64,000 nucleotides of DNA from Flavobacteriales bacterium (GTDB lineage: Bacteria > Bacteroidota > Bacteroidia > Flavobacteriales_D > Sanyastnellaceae): contig JAKVAX010000005.1 of assembly GCA_022447625.1 (NCBI GenBank), positions 124,001-188,000 of the forward strand, written 5' to 3'. Positions 36,431 to 45,148 of this stretch are shown piece after piece. The notes under the pieces are model-generated. The model searched no databases. It was not told the origin of the DNA and worked only from the letters and a program-made list of their open reading frames with translations. The position numbers and the translations under genes are program-made. How positions within the stretch are numbered: the first letter of the stretch is position 1; the number at the start of each line of letters is the position of its first letter.

Positions 36431-36915
36431 ACAAAGCGATATTCCTTGATAGAGATGGTGTAATCAATTATGACCCGGGTGATTATACCAAGAACCTCAG
36501 TGAGTTTACCATTCTACCAACAGTAATTCAGGCAATGAAGCAGTTGCATGATGCGGGTTTTCTGTTGATCCTGATCACTAATCAAGGCGGCATCGCCAAA
36601 GGACTGTACACTCACGAGGATGTAGCCGAAATTCATGATTACCTGAAAGATGAATGCAAGAAGGCTGGTTTTGAAATCACAGATATTTACTACTCGCCTC
36701 ATCATGACAACTACGGCAAATCTCTGACTAGAAAGCCTGGAAGCTTGATGATTGAGCGTGCATGTGCTAGGTACGACATTGACCCCAATCGTTCAGTAAT
36801 GGTTGGAGACAAGCAACGCGACCTTGACGCCGCTGCTAAAGTTGGTGTCCAAGGAGTGTTAATTGAGGTCAATGGACCTTTGATTGATTACGTTGAATTA
36901 TTAGCTTCGCGTTAA
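36427..36915 (+). CDS. HAD-IIIA family phosphatase (GmhB/histidinol-phosphatase-like)
   Basis: A 162-aa HAD phosphatase. The catalytic Asp pair is in FLDRDGVIN (Asp8, Asp10), motif II is LILITNQGGI, and motif IV is VMVGDKQRDLDAA. GmhB enzymes (heptose bisphosphate phosphatase) have a Cys/His zinc loop before the RKP segment. Here that loop reads YYSPHHDNYGKSLTRKPG, with the His but no Cys, so the zinc site is probably lost and the substrate uncertain. It overlaps the next gene by one base (TAATG). Confidence 0.82.
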   Translation: MNKAIFLDRDGVINYDPGDYTKNLSEFTILPTVIQAMKQLHDAGFLLILITNQGGIAKGLYTHEDVAEIHDYLKDECKKAGFEITDIYYSPHHDNYGKSLTRKPGSLMIERACARYDIDPNRSVMVGDKQRDLDAAAKVGVQGVLIEVNGPLIDYVELLASR

Positions 36916-37769
36916 TGGGATATGTATTCAGCGACGGCCAATTCTACCCGGAAGATGCTCCAGCCATCTTTTCGAACAACCGTGGGTTTCGGTTCGCTGA
37001 TGGTTTCTTTGAAACAATTCGCGTATTCAATGGGAAACCACTCTTCCTAGAACATCATTTTTCTCGCATTCTCGATTCTCTCAAGGCCTACCAAATGGAT
37101 CGCCCGATCAATTTTGCCTTGCAGAAAATTGAACGTGAAATCATTCAGCTCTGTGATAAGAACTCAGTGCTTCAAGGTGGACGTGTTCGCATCACATTCA
37201 CACGGAAAGCAGGTGGATTCTACCTTCCTACTTCGCGTGACTTTGTCTATACTATCGAAGCCATGGCCATTCCGAACAATCGGTTTGAGCTCAATGGTGA
37301 AGGCTTGAAGGTTGACATTTACCCTGACATCAAGAAAGACGTCAATAAGCTATCGATCTACAAGAACATCGACAGTAAGCTATATATCTTGGCAGCCCTT
37401 TACGCTCAAGAGAAAGGACTTGACGACGCCTTGATCCAGAATTATAAAATGGGCATCATTGAAGGAACAAGCTCAAACGTGTTCCTCGTTTCAAATGGTG
37501 TACTCTATACTTCTACACTAGAAGACGGACCGGTCGCTGGAATCATGCGCATGCAGATCATTAACCTAGCCTTGGAAAACAATATCAAGATCTACGAATG
37601 CACCTTGAGTCCACAAAACCTCTTAGCTGCCGACGAGCTCTTCCTCACGAACGCTGTCAAAGGTATTCAATGGGTAAGTAGCTACCGCACAAAGCGATAC
37701 TATAACGATATGTCTCAGAAGTTGACAGATCTACTGAACGAGACTGCCGGTGCAATGAACACTGTATGA
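36915..37769 (+). CDS. Class IV aminotransferase (branched-chain/D-amino acid/ADC lyase family)
   Basis: A 284-aa PLP enzyme of fold type IV. The pattern RGFRFADGFFETIRVFNGKPLFLEHHFSRI and the Lys region KLSIYKNIDSKLYILA are typical, as is IIEGTSSNVFLV for phosphate binding. Sequence does not settle between aminodeoxychorismate lyase (PabC), D-amino acid and branched-chain transaminase. A separate ilvE lies at 62.7 kb, and folP lies downstream at 41.2 kb, so a PabC role is plausible but not shown. Confidence 0.82.
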   Translation: MGYVFSDGQFYPEDAPAIFSNNRGFRFADGFFETIRVFNGKPLFLEHHFSRILDSLKAYQMDRPINFALQKIEREIIQLCDKNSVLQGGRVRITFTRKAGGFYLPTSRDFVYTIEAMAIPNNRFELNGEGLKVDIYPDIKKDVNKLSIYKNIDSKLYILAALYAQEKGLDDALIQNYKMGIIEGTSSNVFLVSNGVLYTSTLEDGPVAGIMRMQIINLALENNIKIYECTLSPQNLLAADELFLTNAVKGIQWVSSYRTKRYYNDMSQKLTDLLNETAGAMNTV

Positions 37770-37818
37770 CGTTGGCCGTAAACTGTATACGGTGGACGGT
37801 GGACGGTGGACGGTGGAC
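37770..37818. repeat. Heptad repeat locus A
   Basis: Seven in-phase 7-bp units, starting CGTTGGC, CGTAAAC, TGTATAC and followed by four perfect GGTGGAC. It fills the gap between two convergent genes, beginning right at the aminotransferase stop. Confidence 0.85.
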
Positions 37819-37853
37819 GAAATCTACATATATCACTCGGTATACTGCCTACC

Positions 37854-39104
37854 TCAAGAAAGTCTTACTCGAGGGTCGATCCAGGCGTAAAGAATATCTA
37901 CTAGAGTGTTGATGACCACAAAGATGAGTGCGATTACCATAACCGCACCCATAACCACCGGAAGGTCATTCTTTTCGAGGCTTCGGAATACTTCCATTCC
38001 CATTCCTTTCCATCCGAAAACGAATTCTACGAACACGGCTCCTGCAAGCATTGAGGCGAGCCATCCTGAAGCAGCGGTTATTACTGGGTTGAGCGCGTTA
38101 CGCACAACGTGTCGTGTGATCAGTTTGAATTGATTGATGCCCTTTGCTTTTGCTGTTCGAATGAACTCTTGCTGCATCACCTCGAGCACGCTGTTGCGCA
38201 TCAATTGGCTGATGACTGCAAGCGGACGAATACCCAAGGTCAATGCTGGTAGTATTAAGTTTCTCAAAGCTAGCTGCTGTCCTTCCCAAACATCTACTTC
38301 ATACATGCTGCCGTTCATAGAAAGACCTGTACCTCCTGTGTCTATAGCGAGCAATGGCAATCCGAGCCAAGATGAAATTGGCCATATCAATAGAGCAACA
38401 ACAAAGGAGTATCCAAACCATCGATTGGACAAAGCTTCTTTCCAGCTTGCGTTCTTCCCAAACTTTAAGAAGGTGACCGTAATCGCTGGTATTACGATGA
38501 GCCAAAGAGAGATGTTGAACTGGTCGTGAAGCAGAAAACCTCCTACCCACGCCACTAAGATGGCCATGAAGAATGATGGTCCGCTCATTCCCACTGATGA
38601 CATGAGCAGAATGGCTCTGTCTAGCCCCTCTCCTTCGTTTAAAGCAGCTACAACCCCAAGGAACAACCCAATGATTAAGGCGAAGACCATTGCCGTTAAA
38701 GCAAGCACAATGGTTCCTGGAAAGGCCTCTGAGAGGATATCACCCACATTCCGATCCGTGATGAAGGAACGTCCTAAGTAAGGCTTCTTCAACACCCATT
38801 GATTGGATGAGCCTGAGATAAAAACCACGGAACTCACATCTGGATGATCCCTCCTACTATCGGGGTCAGTAGAGTACACTGAAATTGGACTTAAATCATT
38901 GATGAAAAGTGCAAAGCGCGTTCCGACCGGCAGGTCTAAATCATACTTCTCACGAATAGCCTGAACGATCTCTTCAGATTCGCTTTGCCCTGCCAACTCA
39001 CGCGCTGGATCAGGCACAAGCGCAAAAAGGAAGAATACAAGGGTGACAACGCCAAACAAAACGCTGATACCATAAACCGATCGTTTGAGGATGAACTGAA
39101 GCAC
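37854..39104 (-). CDS. ABC transporter permease (peptide/nickel type, DppB/OppB-like)
   Basis: A 416-aa inner-membrane permease starting with GTG directly after the BT_3928 stop codon. The N-terminal helix and DPAR..LAGQSESEEIVQAIREKYDLD region are typical of DppB/OppB. The EAA-like loop is QEFIRTAKAKGINQFKLITRHVVRNALNPVIT, and the ending IDPRVRLS is classical. Long insertions between helices make it larger than the usual ~310-340 aa. Partner permease, ATPase and binding protein are not in the window. Confidence 0.88.
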   Translation of the reverse strand: MLQFILKRSVYGISVLFGVVTLVFFLFALVPDPARELAGQSESEEIVQAIREKYDLDLPVGTRFALFINDLSPISVYSTDPDSRRDHPDVSSVVFISGSSNQWVLKKPYLGRSFITDRNVGDILSEAFPGTIVLALTAMVFALIIGLFLGVVAALNEGEGLDRAILLMSSVGMSGPSFFMAILVAWVGGFLLHDQFNISLWLIVIPAITVTFLKFGKNASWKEALSNRWFGYSFVVALLIWPISSWLGLPLLAIDTGGTGLSMNGSMYEVDVWEGQQLALRNLILPALTLGIRPLAVISQLMRNSVLEVMQQEFIRTAKAKGINQFKLITRHVVRNALNPVITAASGWLASMLAGAVFVEFVFGWKGMGMEVFRSLEKNDLPVVMGAVMVIALIFVVINTLVDILYAWIDPRVRLS

Positions 39105-40493
39105 TTAATTCATGATTTCCTGAGCCTCGCTCCAAGCAGGAACATCACGCCAAGCCCACTTTTCAATGACTACACCATTCTTGATGAGTACCAATCCTGG
39201 GTTACTACGTACAATAATCTTCAATTCGGTTTGATCACAATTCAAGAACGGGTATGCCGCTTCGTGCTTGTGACGGTAAGTCTCTGCTTCATCATAACTC
39301 GCATTCGTAATGGCGAAGAAGCGAAGCCCGTTCTCGCCTGCTTGACGAGCAAGGGTGTTGAATCTGTCTTGAGCGCTTTCTTCTGTCTTACCAAGCGTAT
39401 TGGAAATCTGTAGGAATACGTACCCCTCGTCTTCAAGGATGTCATAGGTCATGTCCAAACCGTCATAGGTCATCAACTCAAGGTCGACGATCAACGGCTC
39501 ATACCCATCTTTGATCATCACTTCTGGACCATCATAAGTACCTGGCTTACCATCTGTTGCATCAAAGGCCTCGTAGTGATTCTTAAACCAGTCTTCGTTG
39601 TAGATTTTCAACCATTCAGTTGACAAGATCATCGTGTCTTGCTTCGTGTTGACATTGCGGAACGTGTACTCTGTAGCGTATTCAGGAGGCTCTTTTCCAA
39701 GCTCTTCTGCGCTCTTCATGTTATCTAGAATGTTCTGACCAATCGCATACGGACGGTAGTCTTTCATTGGGAGGTGCGCCAAAGTACGGTATTGCGTAAT
39801 TCCACAAACCACGAGGATCCCTAGGGCCATGATCCATTCTTTAGACTTGTGAGATACACGTCGTTGAATACCCGCAGCCACAATCAATGAAATAGCGGTG
39901 AATAGCGGGGGGAAGAGCCAATCAAGCATCACCATACTAAAGATGGCAGTGATTAAGATCGAGATGGCATAAATGAAGATGGCCTCTTTCGGCTCATTCA
40001 ATTTAATTCGTCCCATCCAAGCACCAATGAAGATCGGAATCACGAAAATGAGCAAGAACACGTCTTTCAAGAAGCTTTCGTAAGGCGTTAACGGGATGGC
40101 ATTTCCGAAACAACCACACTCTAACACACATTGGTTAGCGATGACCTCTTCTACTCCTGCTTCGTTGATGATTGTTGTGGTTCCCAGCGGATCACATGTA
40201 TGTGTATAGAATGTCAACCATGTGAAGAACAGCATTAACACTAGGGTCAATGAACTGGTAAGCTTCGGCAATGCGCCCACCAAGAGCGCCACTCCGAGAA
40301 GAACCTCTGCAATTACGATAAACACCGCCAAAGGAAGTGCATAAGGCGCCAACCATTCCATATTCAATGCTCCCGGTTCGAAGTACTCCTCAAGCTTATA
40401 CATGAAGCCAAGAGCGTCATTCATTTTGATCAGTCCAGATACAATGAACAGTGATCCTACAACGATTCGGGAGATGGTAATGATCAATCGCAT
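39105..40493 (-). CDS. BT_3928 family membrane protein (DoxX-like plus thioredoxin-like domain)
   Basis: A 462-aa protein with several N-terminal helices of DoxX type (ISRIVVGSLFIVSGLIKM) and Cys-rich loops (CVLECGCFG, TCDPLG), then more helices, then a soluble C-terminal thioredoxin-like region ending NPGLVLIKNGVVIEKWAW. The family is conserved in Bacteroidota beside DUF1599 and folP, as here. The function is unknown; a redox role is suggested by the fold only. The permease starts at the base after its stop. Confidence 0.82.
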   Translation of the reverse strand: MRLIITISRIVVGSLFIVSGLIKMNDALGFMYKLEEYFEPGALNMEWLAPYALPLAVFIVIAEVLLGVALLVGALPKLTSSLTLVLMLFFTWLTFYTHTCDPLGTTTIINEAGVEEVIANQCVLECGCFGNAIPLTPYESFLKDVFLLIFVIPIFIGAWMGRIKLNEPKEAIFIYAISILITAIFSMVMLDWLFPPLFTAISLIVAAGIQRRVSHKSKEWIMALGILVVCGITQYRTLAHLPMKDYRPYAIGQNILDNMKSAEELGKEPPEYATEYTFRNVNTKQDTMILSTEWLKIYNEDWFKNHYEAFDATDGKPGTYDGPEVMIKDGYEPLIVDLELMTYDGLDMTYDILEDEGYVFLQISNTLGKTEESAQDRFNTLARQAGENGLRFFAITNASYDEAETYRHKHEAAYPFLNCDQTELKIIVRSNPGLVLIKNGVVIEKWAWRDVPAWSEAQEIMN

Positions 40494-40573
40494 AGTTCGA
40501 ATATTTTGGTGCTTTTTTACAAAGTACGGGGCTAGTGCTCCGTGGTTTTGAAGTTTAACAGGGCTTTAACAAG

Positions 40574-41116
40574 TTACTCCCCTTCACTTAACAAGATCAT
40601 CGCGAAGATCGCGTAGTTAATCATGTCTTGATAGTTTGCGTCAATTCCTTCGCTAATCAAGGTATTACCCTCATTATCTTCGATTTGCTTCACACGCAAC
40701 AGCTTCATCAAGATGAGATCTGTCAATGAGCTCACACGCATGTCTCTCCACGACTCACCATAATCGTGATTCTTCTTCTGCATCAGCCCTTTAGTGTCCG
40801 CAATCTTGCGGCGATACAGCGCCAGTCCTTCATCTGGATCCAGCTCTAACGGAGCATCTGCGCCCAATTCAAGTTGAATTAGTGCCATTGCACAGTAATT
40901 AATGATCCCGATGAACTCGTCTTCGACTCCTTCACCTACTTTGTTTTGTCCAGTTTCTTGAATGGTGCGAATGCGTTTCGCCTTGATAAAGATCTGATCG
41001 GTTAGCGATGATGTACGCAGAATGCGCCATGCCGTCCCGTAATCCTTGGTCTTCTTAAAGAAGATGTCTTCACACTTTGTGGTGACCGTGTCGTATTGAC
41101 TGTTGGTATCCGTCAT
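40574..41116 (-). CDS. DUF1599 protein
   Basis: A 180-aa protein made of two tandem homologous halves: FFKKTKDYGTAWRILR...DQIFIKAKRI and MQKKNHDYGESWRDMR...DLILMKLLRV. Each half has the DYGxxWR and SSLTDxI signatures. The reaction is unknown. It is divergent from folP with a 47-bp gap that contains a symmetric promoter-like palindrome. Confidence 0.88.
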   Translation of the reverse strand: MTDTNSQYDTVTTKCEDIFFKKTKDYGTAWRILRTSSLTDQIFIKAKRIRTIQETGQNKVGEGVEDEFIGIINYCAMALIQLELGADAPLELDPDEGLALYRRKIADTKGLMQKKNHDYGESWRDMRVSSLTDLILMKLLRVKQIEDNEGNTLISEGIDANYQDMINYAIFAMILLSEGE

Positions 41117-41125
41117 TGATGATAC

Positions 41126-41146
41126 TATCTTTCACCGCGAAAGATA
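41126..41146. promoter_or_regulatory. Symmetric bidirectional promoter palindrome of DUF1599/folP
   Basis: TATCTTTC at 41126-41133 and its complement GAAAGATA at 41139-41146 with a 5-nt centre. Each arm is one base from the TAnnTTTG -7 element in its own direction. It lies 9 and 17 bp from the two start codons. Confidence 0.5.
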
Positions 41147-41163
41147 CAACTCGAGGTCGAATC

Positions 41164-41994
41164 ATGGCACTTACTTTCCGCGTTCGCGAACAACTTTATC
41201 ACTTTGATCAACCAATCGTCATGGGCATTTTAAATGCTACCCCTGACTCTTTCCATGAAGCATCAAGGAATTCAAGCGTTGATAAGGCCTTGGCTAGCGC
41301 CGAACAGATGTTGAACGATGGCGCTTCAATCATTGATGTCGGCGGACAATCGACTCGACCTGGAGCTGAGCGTGTTAGTGTTGATCAAGAAACAGAGAGG
41401 GTTATTCCTTTGATTCTCGCTATCGCGGAACGCTTCCCAGAAGCTTTGATTTCAATTGACACTTTCTATGGTAAGGTTGCTCGTGAAGCGGCTTCTGCAG
41501 GAGCCAGCATCATCAACGATGTTTCAGCTTGGAACATTGATAACGACCTGCTTGACGCAGTTGTCGACACCCAGCTTCCTTATATCTTGATGCACATGCA
41601 AGGAACACCTGAAACGATGCAAAACTCACCGACTTACACTGATGTGGTTAACGACTTGGTCAAGATGTTGTCATCTAAACTTCAAGTTCTCAGGTCAAAA
41701 GGTGTTTCTGACGTCTTTATAGATCCTGGTTTTGGTTTTGGTAAAACCCTGGAACACAACTACGACTTACTAAAGCGCTTAAGAGAATTTGACGTGCTTC
41801 GATGCCCTATTCTAGCGGGTGTTTCACGAAAAGGAATGATCTATAAACCGCTAGATATAAAGCCAGAAGACGCTTTGAGCGGAACAATTGCCGCAAATAC
41901 GATTGCCTTAATGAATGGCGCTGACATACTTCGAGTGCACGACGTCAAACCGGCGGTTGAAGCGGTGAAAATAGTTAGCTTTGTTCAACACTGA
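41164..41994 (+). CDS. folP: Dihydropteroate synthase
   Basis: TIM-barrel enzyme condensing p-aminobenzoate with the pterin pyrophosphate in folate synthesis, 276 aa. The start ATG at 41164 precedes MALTFRVREQLYHFDQP. Signatures: PIVMGILNATPDSF, IDVGGQSTRPGAE, ISIDTFYG, DPGFGFGKT, GVSRKGMI and the final RVHDV. It is followed 11 bp later by cdaA. It contains one one-mismatch dispersed 13-mer at 41418. Confidence 0.95.
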   Translation: MALTFRVREQLYHFDQPIVMGILNATPDSFHEASRNSSVDKALASAEQMLNDGASIIDVGGQSTRPGAERVSVDQETERVIPLILAIAERFPEALISIDTFYGKVAREAASAGASIINDVSAWNIDNDLLDAVVDTQLPYILMHMQGTPETMQNSPTYTDVVNDLVKMLSSKLQVLRSKGVSDVFIDPGFGFGKTLEHNYDLLKRLREFDVLRCPILAGVSRKGMIYKPLDIKPEDALSGTIAANTIALMNGADILRVHDVKPAVEAVKIVSFVQH

Positions 41995-42005
41995 TCGCAT
42001 CTCGA

Positions 42006-42776
42006 ATGCTAGCATTCATTGATTTTACGCTGATTGATTTCATCGACATTTTGTTGGTAGGACTGATCATTTTCCAGCTATACAAGCTCACGAAAGGAAC
42101 TGTGGCCATCCGCATTTTCTTTGGTATACTCGCAATCTACCTCCTGTGGAAATTAGTCACCGCCCTGCAAATGCAAATGCTCGGGGAGGTCTTAGGTCAA
42201 TTCATTGGCGTTGGGGTGATCGCCTTAATCATCGTATTCCAACAAGAACTCCGACAATTCCTTCTATTCATCGGTAGTCGAGAGATCGTGGGCAGTAAAC
42301 CTGGCTTCATGCAGCGCTGGTTCAACCAGGGCGACGAAGGTGAATTTGCATACGAAGCCGTATTGAACGCCTGTGAACGCATGGGAGAATCGAAAACTGG
42401 AGCATTGATCGTTATTGCACGCACCTCTGATCCTTCAGCATTCATTCGCTCATCAAGATCGGTTGACGCCAAGCTTTCGTCATACCTCCTAGAAAGTATT
42501 TTCTTCAAGAATAGTCCGCTTCATGATGGTGCTGTACTTATTCGAAACCGTCGTATCGTCAGTGCCAGTGGCGTGTTGCCGGTAACACAAAACGAGAAGG
42601 CACCACAGAATATCGGAATGCGTCACCGCGCAGCATTGGGTATTTCTGAACAAAGTGATGCCATTGCGATTGTGGTCTCAGAAGAAACGGGCTCACTCGC
42701 CTATGCAGAGAATGGACAGTTACACCAACATGTTTCGGTAGAAAAGATCAAAGAAGCTTTGACGACGCATGAATGA
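42006..42776 (+). CDS. cdaA: Diadenylate cyclase CdaA
   Basis: A 256-aa membrane enzyme making c-di-AMP from two ATP. Three N-terminal hydrophobic helices (~residues 8-75) precede the DAC domain, which has the catalytic PLHDGAVLI (DGA) and GMRHRAALGISEQSDA (RHR). In Bacteroidota the folP-cdaA order is common. It overlaps the BASS transporter gene by 8 bp. Confidence 0.95.
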   Translation: MLAFIDFTLIDFIDILLVGLIIFQLYKLTKGTVAIRIFFGILAIYLLWKLVTALQMQMLGEVLGQFIGVGVIALIIVFQQELRQFLLFIGSREIVGSKPGFMQRWFNQGDEGEFAYEAVLNACERMGESKTGALIVIARTSDPSAFIRSSRSVDAKLSSYLLESIFFKNSPLHDGAVLIRNRRIVSASGVLPVTQNEKAPQNIGMRHRAALGISEQSDAIAIVVSEETGSLAYAENGQLHQHVSVEKIKEALTTHE

Positions 42777-43647
42777 TGTGCAAGTCAACTTCAACGAAGA
42801 CAGCTTGATTATGCTGAACGCGTGTATTGCGTTCATTATGTTCAGCGTAGCACTTCATCTTCGATGGGAGAACCTAAAATATGTGTTCAGCAACCCTCGC
42901 GGCGTAATAGTCGGACTTGCTTCACAGTTGCTCTTCCTCCCTATACTCACCATTCTCTTGATTCTGATCATCAAGCCCTCTCCTGCCATGGCTGCCGGAA
43001 TGTTGCTCCTCTGCGCTTGTCCTGGCGGAAATGTCTCCAACTTCTTCTCCCTTGTCGGGCGAGGGAATATTGAGCTCAGCATCACGTTGACAACGATCTC
43101 ATCGTTCAGCTCCGTGTTCATAACGCCCATCTTGTTTGTGGCCATGAGCAGTATGGTACTCAGCGATGAGCAAGGCAGCTTTTCATTGCCATTCATGGAT
43201 TCACTCATCACGATTGGATGGGTTATCCTTATTCCAGCTATCACTGGTATGCTCTTCGCACGCTGGAAACCAGCAATTGCCGATAAGATCAAACGACCAC
43301 TACAAAGCATTTCGATGCTGATCCTGACGGTATTTATCATCATCGCAGTAAAGAACAACTGGGAAGTCTTCACATCGGTTCACCCAAGCAACCTACTCTG
43401 GGTCATCCTCCACAACGGACTCGCTTTCTTCGGTGCCTTCGGACTGGCAACGCTCTTGAAACGTCCGAAGCAAGACAGACTCACCATAGGCCTTGAAACC
43501 TCCACTCAAAACACGGGGCTAGGCCTCATGATCGTCTTCAACTTCTTCGACGCCAATCCCATCATCGCCGTCATCCTAGCGTTTTGGGGTACTTGGCATA
43601 TGGTGAGTGGATACATCTTCGCACGAATCTTCCGTGTTCCTAACTAG
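42769..43647 (+). CDS. Bile acid:sodium symporter (BASS) family transporter
   Basis: A 292-aa protein with about nine hydrophobic helices. Family-specific elements are LLCACPGGNVSNFFSLVGRGN (first unwound helix) and GLETSTQNTGLGL (second), the Na+ and substrate binding motifs. The substrate is not predictable; many bacterial members carry organic anions such as pantoate or pyruvate. It overlaps cdaA and ends directly at the heptad repeat locus B. Confidence 0.87.
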   Translation: MNDVQVNFNEDSLIMLNACIAFIMFSVALHLRWENLKYVFSNPRGVIVGLASQLLFLPILTILLILIIKPSPAMAAGMLLLCACPGGNVSNFFSLVGRGNIELSITLTTISSFSSVFITPILFVAMSSMVLSDEQGSFSLPFMDSLITIGWVILIPAITGMLFARWKPAIADKIKRPLQSISMLILTVFIIIAVKNNWEVFTSVHPSNLLWVILHNGLAFFGAFGLATLLKRPKQDRLTIGLETSTQNTGLGLMIVFNFFDANPIIAVILAFWGTWHMVSGYIFARIFRVPN

Positions 43648-43772
43648 ACGAGAGACGAGAGTCTAAGGTCTAGGGGGATGAATCGATAATCTAGAAACCA
43701 TAACCAATAACTAAAGACTAAGGACTAATAACTAGAAACCCACTTACGCCATAAGCCATACGCCATAAGCCT
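43648..43772. repeat. Heptad repeat locus B
   Basis: About 17 consecutive 7-bp units in phase: ACGAGAG twice, TCTAAGG, TCTAGGG, then CTAAAGA, CTAAGGA, CTAATAA, CTAGAAA, then ACGCCAT, AAGCCAT, ACGCCAT, AAGCC. It starts at the base after the BASS stop codon. No gene lies in 43648-43856. Confidence 0.85.
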
Positions 43773-43856
43773 TGACACGAGTTAATCCACTCTTCCATGT
43801 CAGCAACATTCAACGAATGGCGTCATAATACGTTAGGGTTCTCGTTCCTTTGATAC

Positions 43857-44150
43857 ATGAAGAATTTCCGTATTCCGAAATGGCTTAAGAACAAGTACGT
43901 CCTCACCCCGGTCGTGTTCGCCGTATGGATGTTGTTCTTCAATGATGTGGATCTCTTCTTCATCATGAATTCGCGCCAAGAGCTCAATGAGATGAAGCGC
44001 GAAGCTGAATACCTCAAGGCCGAGACAGAGCGCACACGAGAAGCGCTACATGATCTCAACACCAACTCAGAAACGCTGGAGAAATTCGCGCGGGAAGAGT
44101 ACTTCATGAAAAAGCCGAACGAGGATCTTTACATCGTCACTGAGAAATAG
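43857..44150 (+). CDS. FtsB/DivIC-like septum formation initiator
   Basis: A 97-aa bitopic membrane protein: one helix (VLTPVVFAVWMLFFND) followed by a coiled coil (RQELNEMKREAEYLKAETERTREALHDLN) and the family ending LEKFAREEYFMKKPNEDLYIV. It acts with FtsL/FtsQ in the divisome. Size and layout match. Confidence 0.88.
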   Translation: MKNFRIPKWLKNKYVLTPVVFAVWMLFFNDVDLFFIMNSRQELNEMKREAEYLKAETERTREALHDLNTNSETLEKFAREEYFMKKPNEDLYIVTEK

Positions 44151-44159
44151 TTTCTTTGG

Positions 44160-44222
44160 TTGAACGTGGAATGTTGAATGTCGAACGATTCATATCCACC
44201 ACGAACTACGCACCACGAACCC
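44160..44222. repeat. Heptad repeat locus C
   Basis: Units TTGAACG, TGGAATG, TTGAATG, TCGAACG, then CACGAAC, TACGCAC, CACGAAC in the same 7-bp phase, filling the gap between ftsB and the decayed DUF3667 gene. Confidence 0.8.
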
Positions 44223-44245
44223 CCCACTATCCCTATATTTAGGTT

Positions 44246-45027
44246 GTGGGTAACCAACCAAAGGACAAACCCGAACTAAAGTGCATTACCATGCGCACTT
44301 TGGCCGAAGATATGCTTGGCATCTTCAACCTCGAACGTGGGATGTTGTGCACGCTTCGAGAATTATTCTTACGTCCTTCTGCCTTCTTAGACGAATACTT
44401 CATAAAGACAGAAGACGTCCGGTTCATCCTTTGCGGTTCTTGTTTCTGACAGCAGCTTTGGCGACCTTTCTAAGCTTAAACCTTGTTTTCGTTTCCGATA
44501 ACTTCTCGTTAAAACCGAGGGTCGATGAAGCCGGCAATTTGAACTTCAGCCTTGGTCCAAGAGAAGACGGAGTGCAGTCAATAGACGAAGCAGTCAAAGG
44601 AATTGAGAATGAAGAATCACGCGCTCAAATGACAGAGATGTTTGACCGTGCATCCACCCTTTTCAATCAACTGTTGAACACCTTGTTCTTAGTCTCAGCT
44701 CCTCTACGCGCCCTGTTTTCATAGCTATTCTTCAGATAGAAGGGTTACAATTACGCCGAACACCTCGCCGCCAACGCCTTCTTGCTTGGCTGGCAAAATA
44801 CCTTCTTTATTCTGCTGGTCCCCATAGCCATGTTGAACGTCAATATTGCCATTCTCGTTGGCCTCATCTTGTCACTGATTGTCACCTATATGCTCGCAAG
44901 TGCCTTCAAAACCAACAACTGGTTCAGTGCCATCTCAAGAGCATTCGCCGTTTCGTTCTGCTCGGGATTGGTTTTCATCGCGGTCATCGTAGACCTCGTC
45001 GTCTACGTCTTCAACTCAACTGTTTAG
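44246..45027 (+). pseudogene. DUF3667 membrane protein, decayed (frameshift plus two in-frame TAG)
   Basis: Translation starts at GTG 44246 and gives the DUF3667 segment MRTLAEDMLGIFNLERGMLCTLRELFLRPSA before a frameshift near 44423. Adding one T there restores VRFHPLRFLFLTAALATF. The restored frame continues through TAG at 44722-44724 and TAG at 44737-44739 (FS*LFFR*KGYNYAEHL) and then through a final hydrophobic section to the stop at 45025. The usual N-terminal zinc ribbon (two CxxC) is missing. Either a true pseudogene or one with sequencing errors; the missing N-terminus favours decay. Confidence 0.8.
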
Positions 45028-45035
45028 AAGGAATT

Positions 45036-45146
45036 CGGAACGCGGAAAACGGATCGCGGATCGCGGTGGTTAAGTCCTAAGTTCAGCCTACAGCCTACAG
45101 CCTACAGCCTACAGCATACAGCCTACAGCCTACCGCCTACCGCCTG
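45036..45146. repeat. Heptad repeat locus D
   Basis: CGGAACG, CGGAAAA, CGGATCG, CGGATCG at 45036-45063, then nine units at 45084-45146: CAGCCTA four times, CAGCATA, CAGCCTA twice, CCGCCTA, CCGCCTG. It ends 2 bp from the convergent rhomboid stop. Confidence 0.88.
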
Positions 45147-45148
45147 CG

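Noticed and set aside
41175-41193. TTTCCGCGTTCGCGAA at the folP N-terminus as a further copy
   Set aside because: The central CTAG is replaced, more than one mismatch to the core. Possibly a distant relative, not counted.
44281-44724. Apparent separate 147-aa open reading frame
   Set aside because: Only its second half matches DUF3667. The first half is the wrong frame of the same gene, so I merged it into the pseudogene.
45084-45146. CRISPR array in the CAGCCTA repeats
   Set aside because: The units are 7 bp, contiguous and without spacers.
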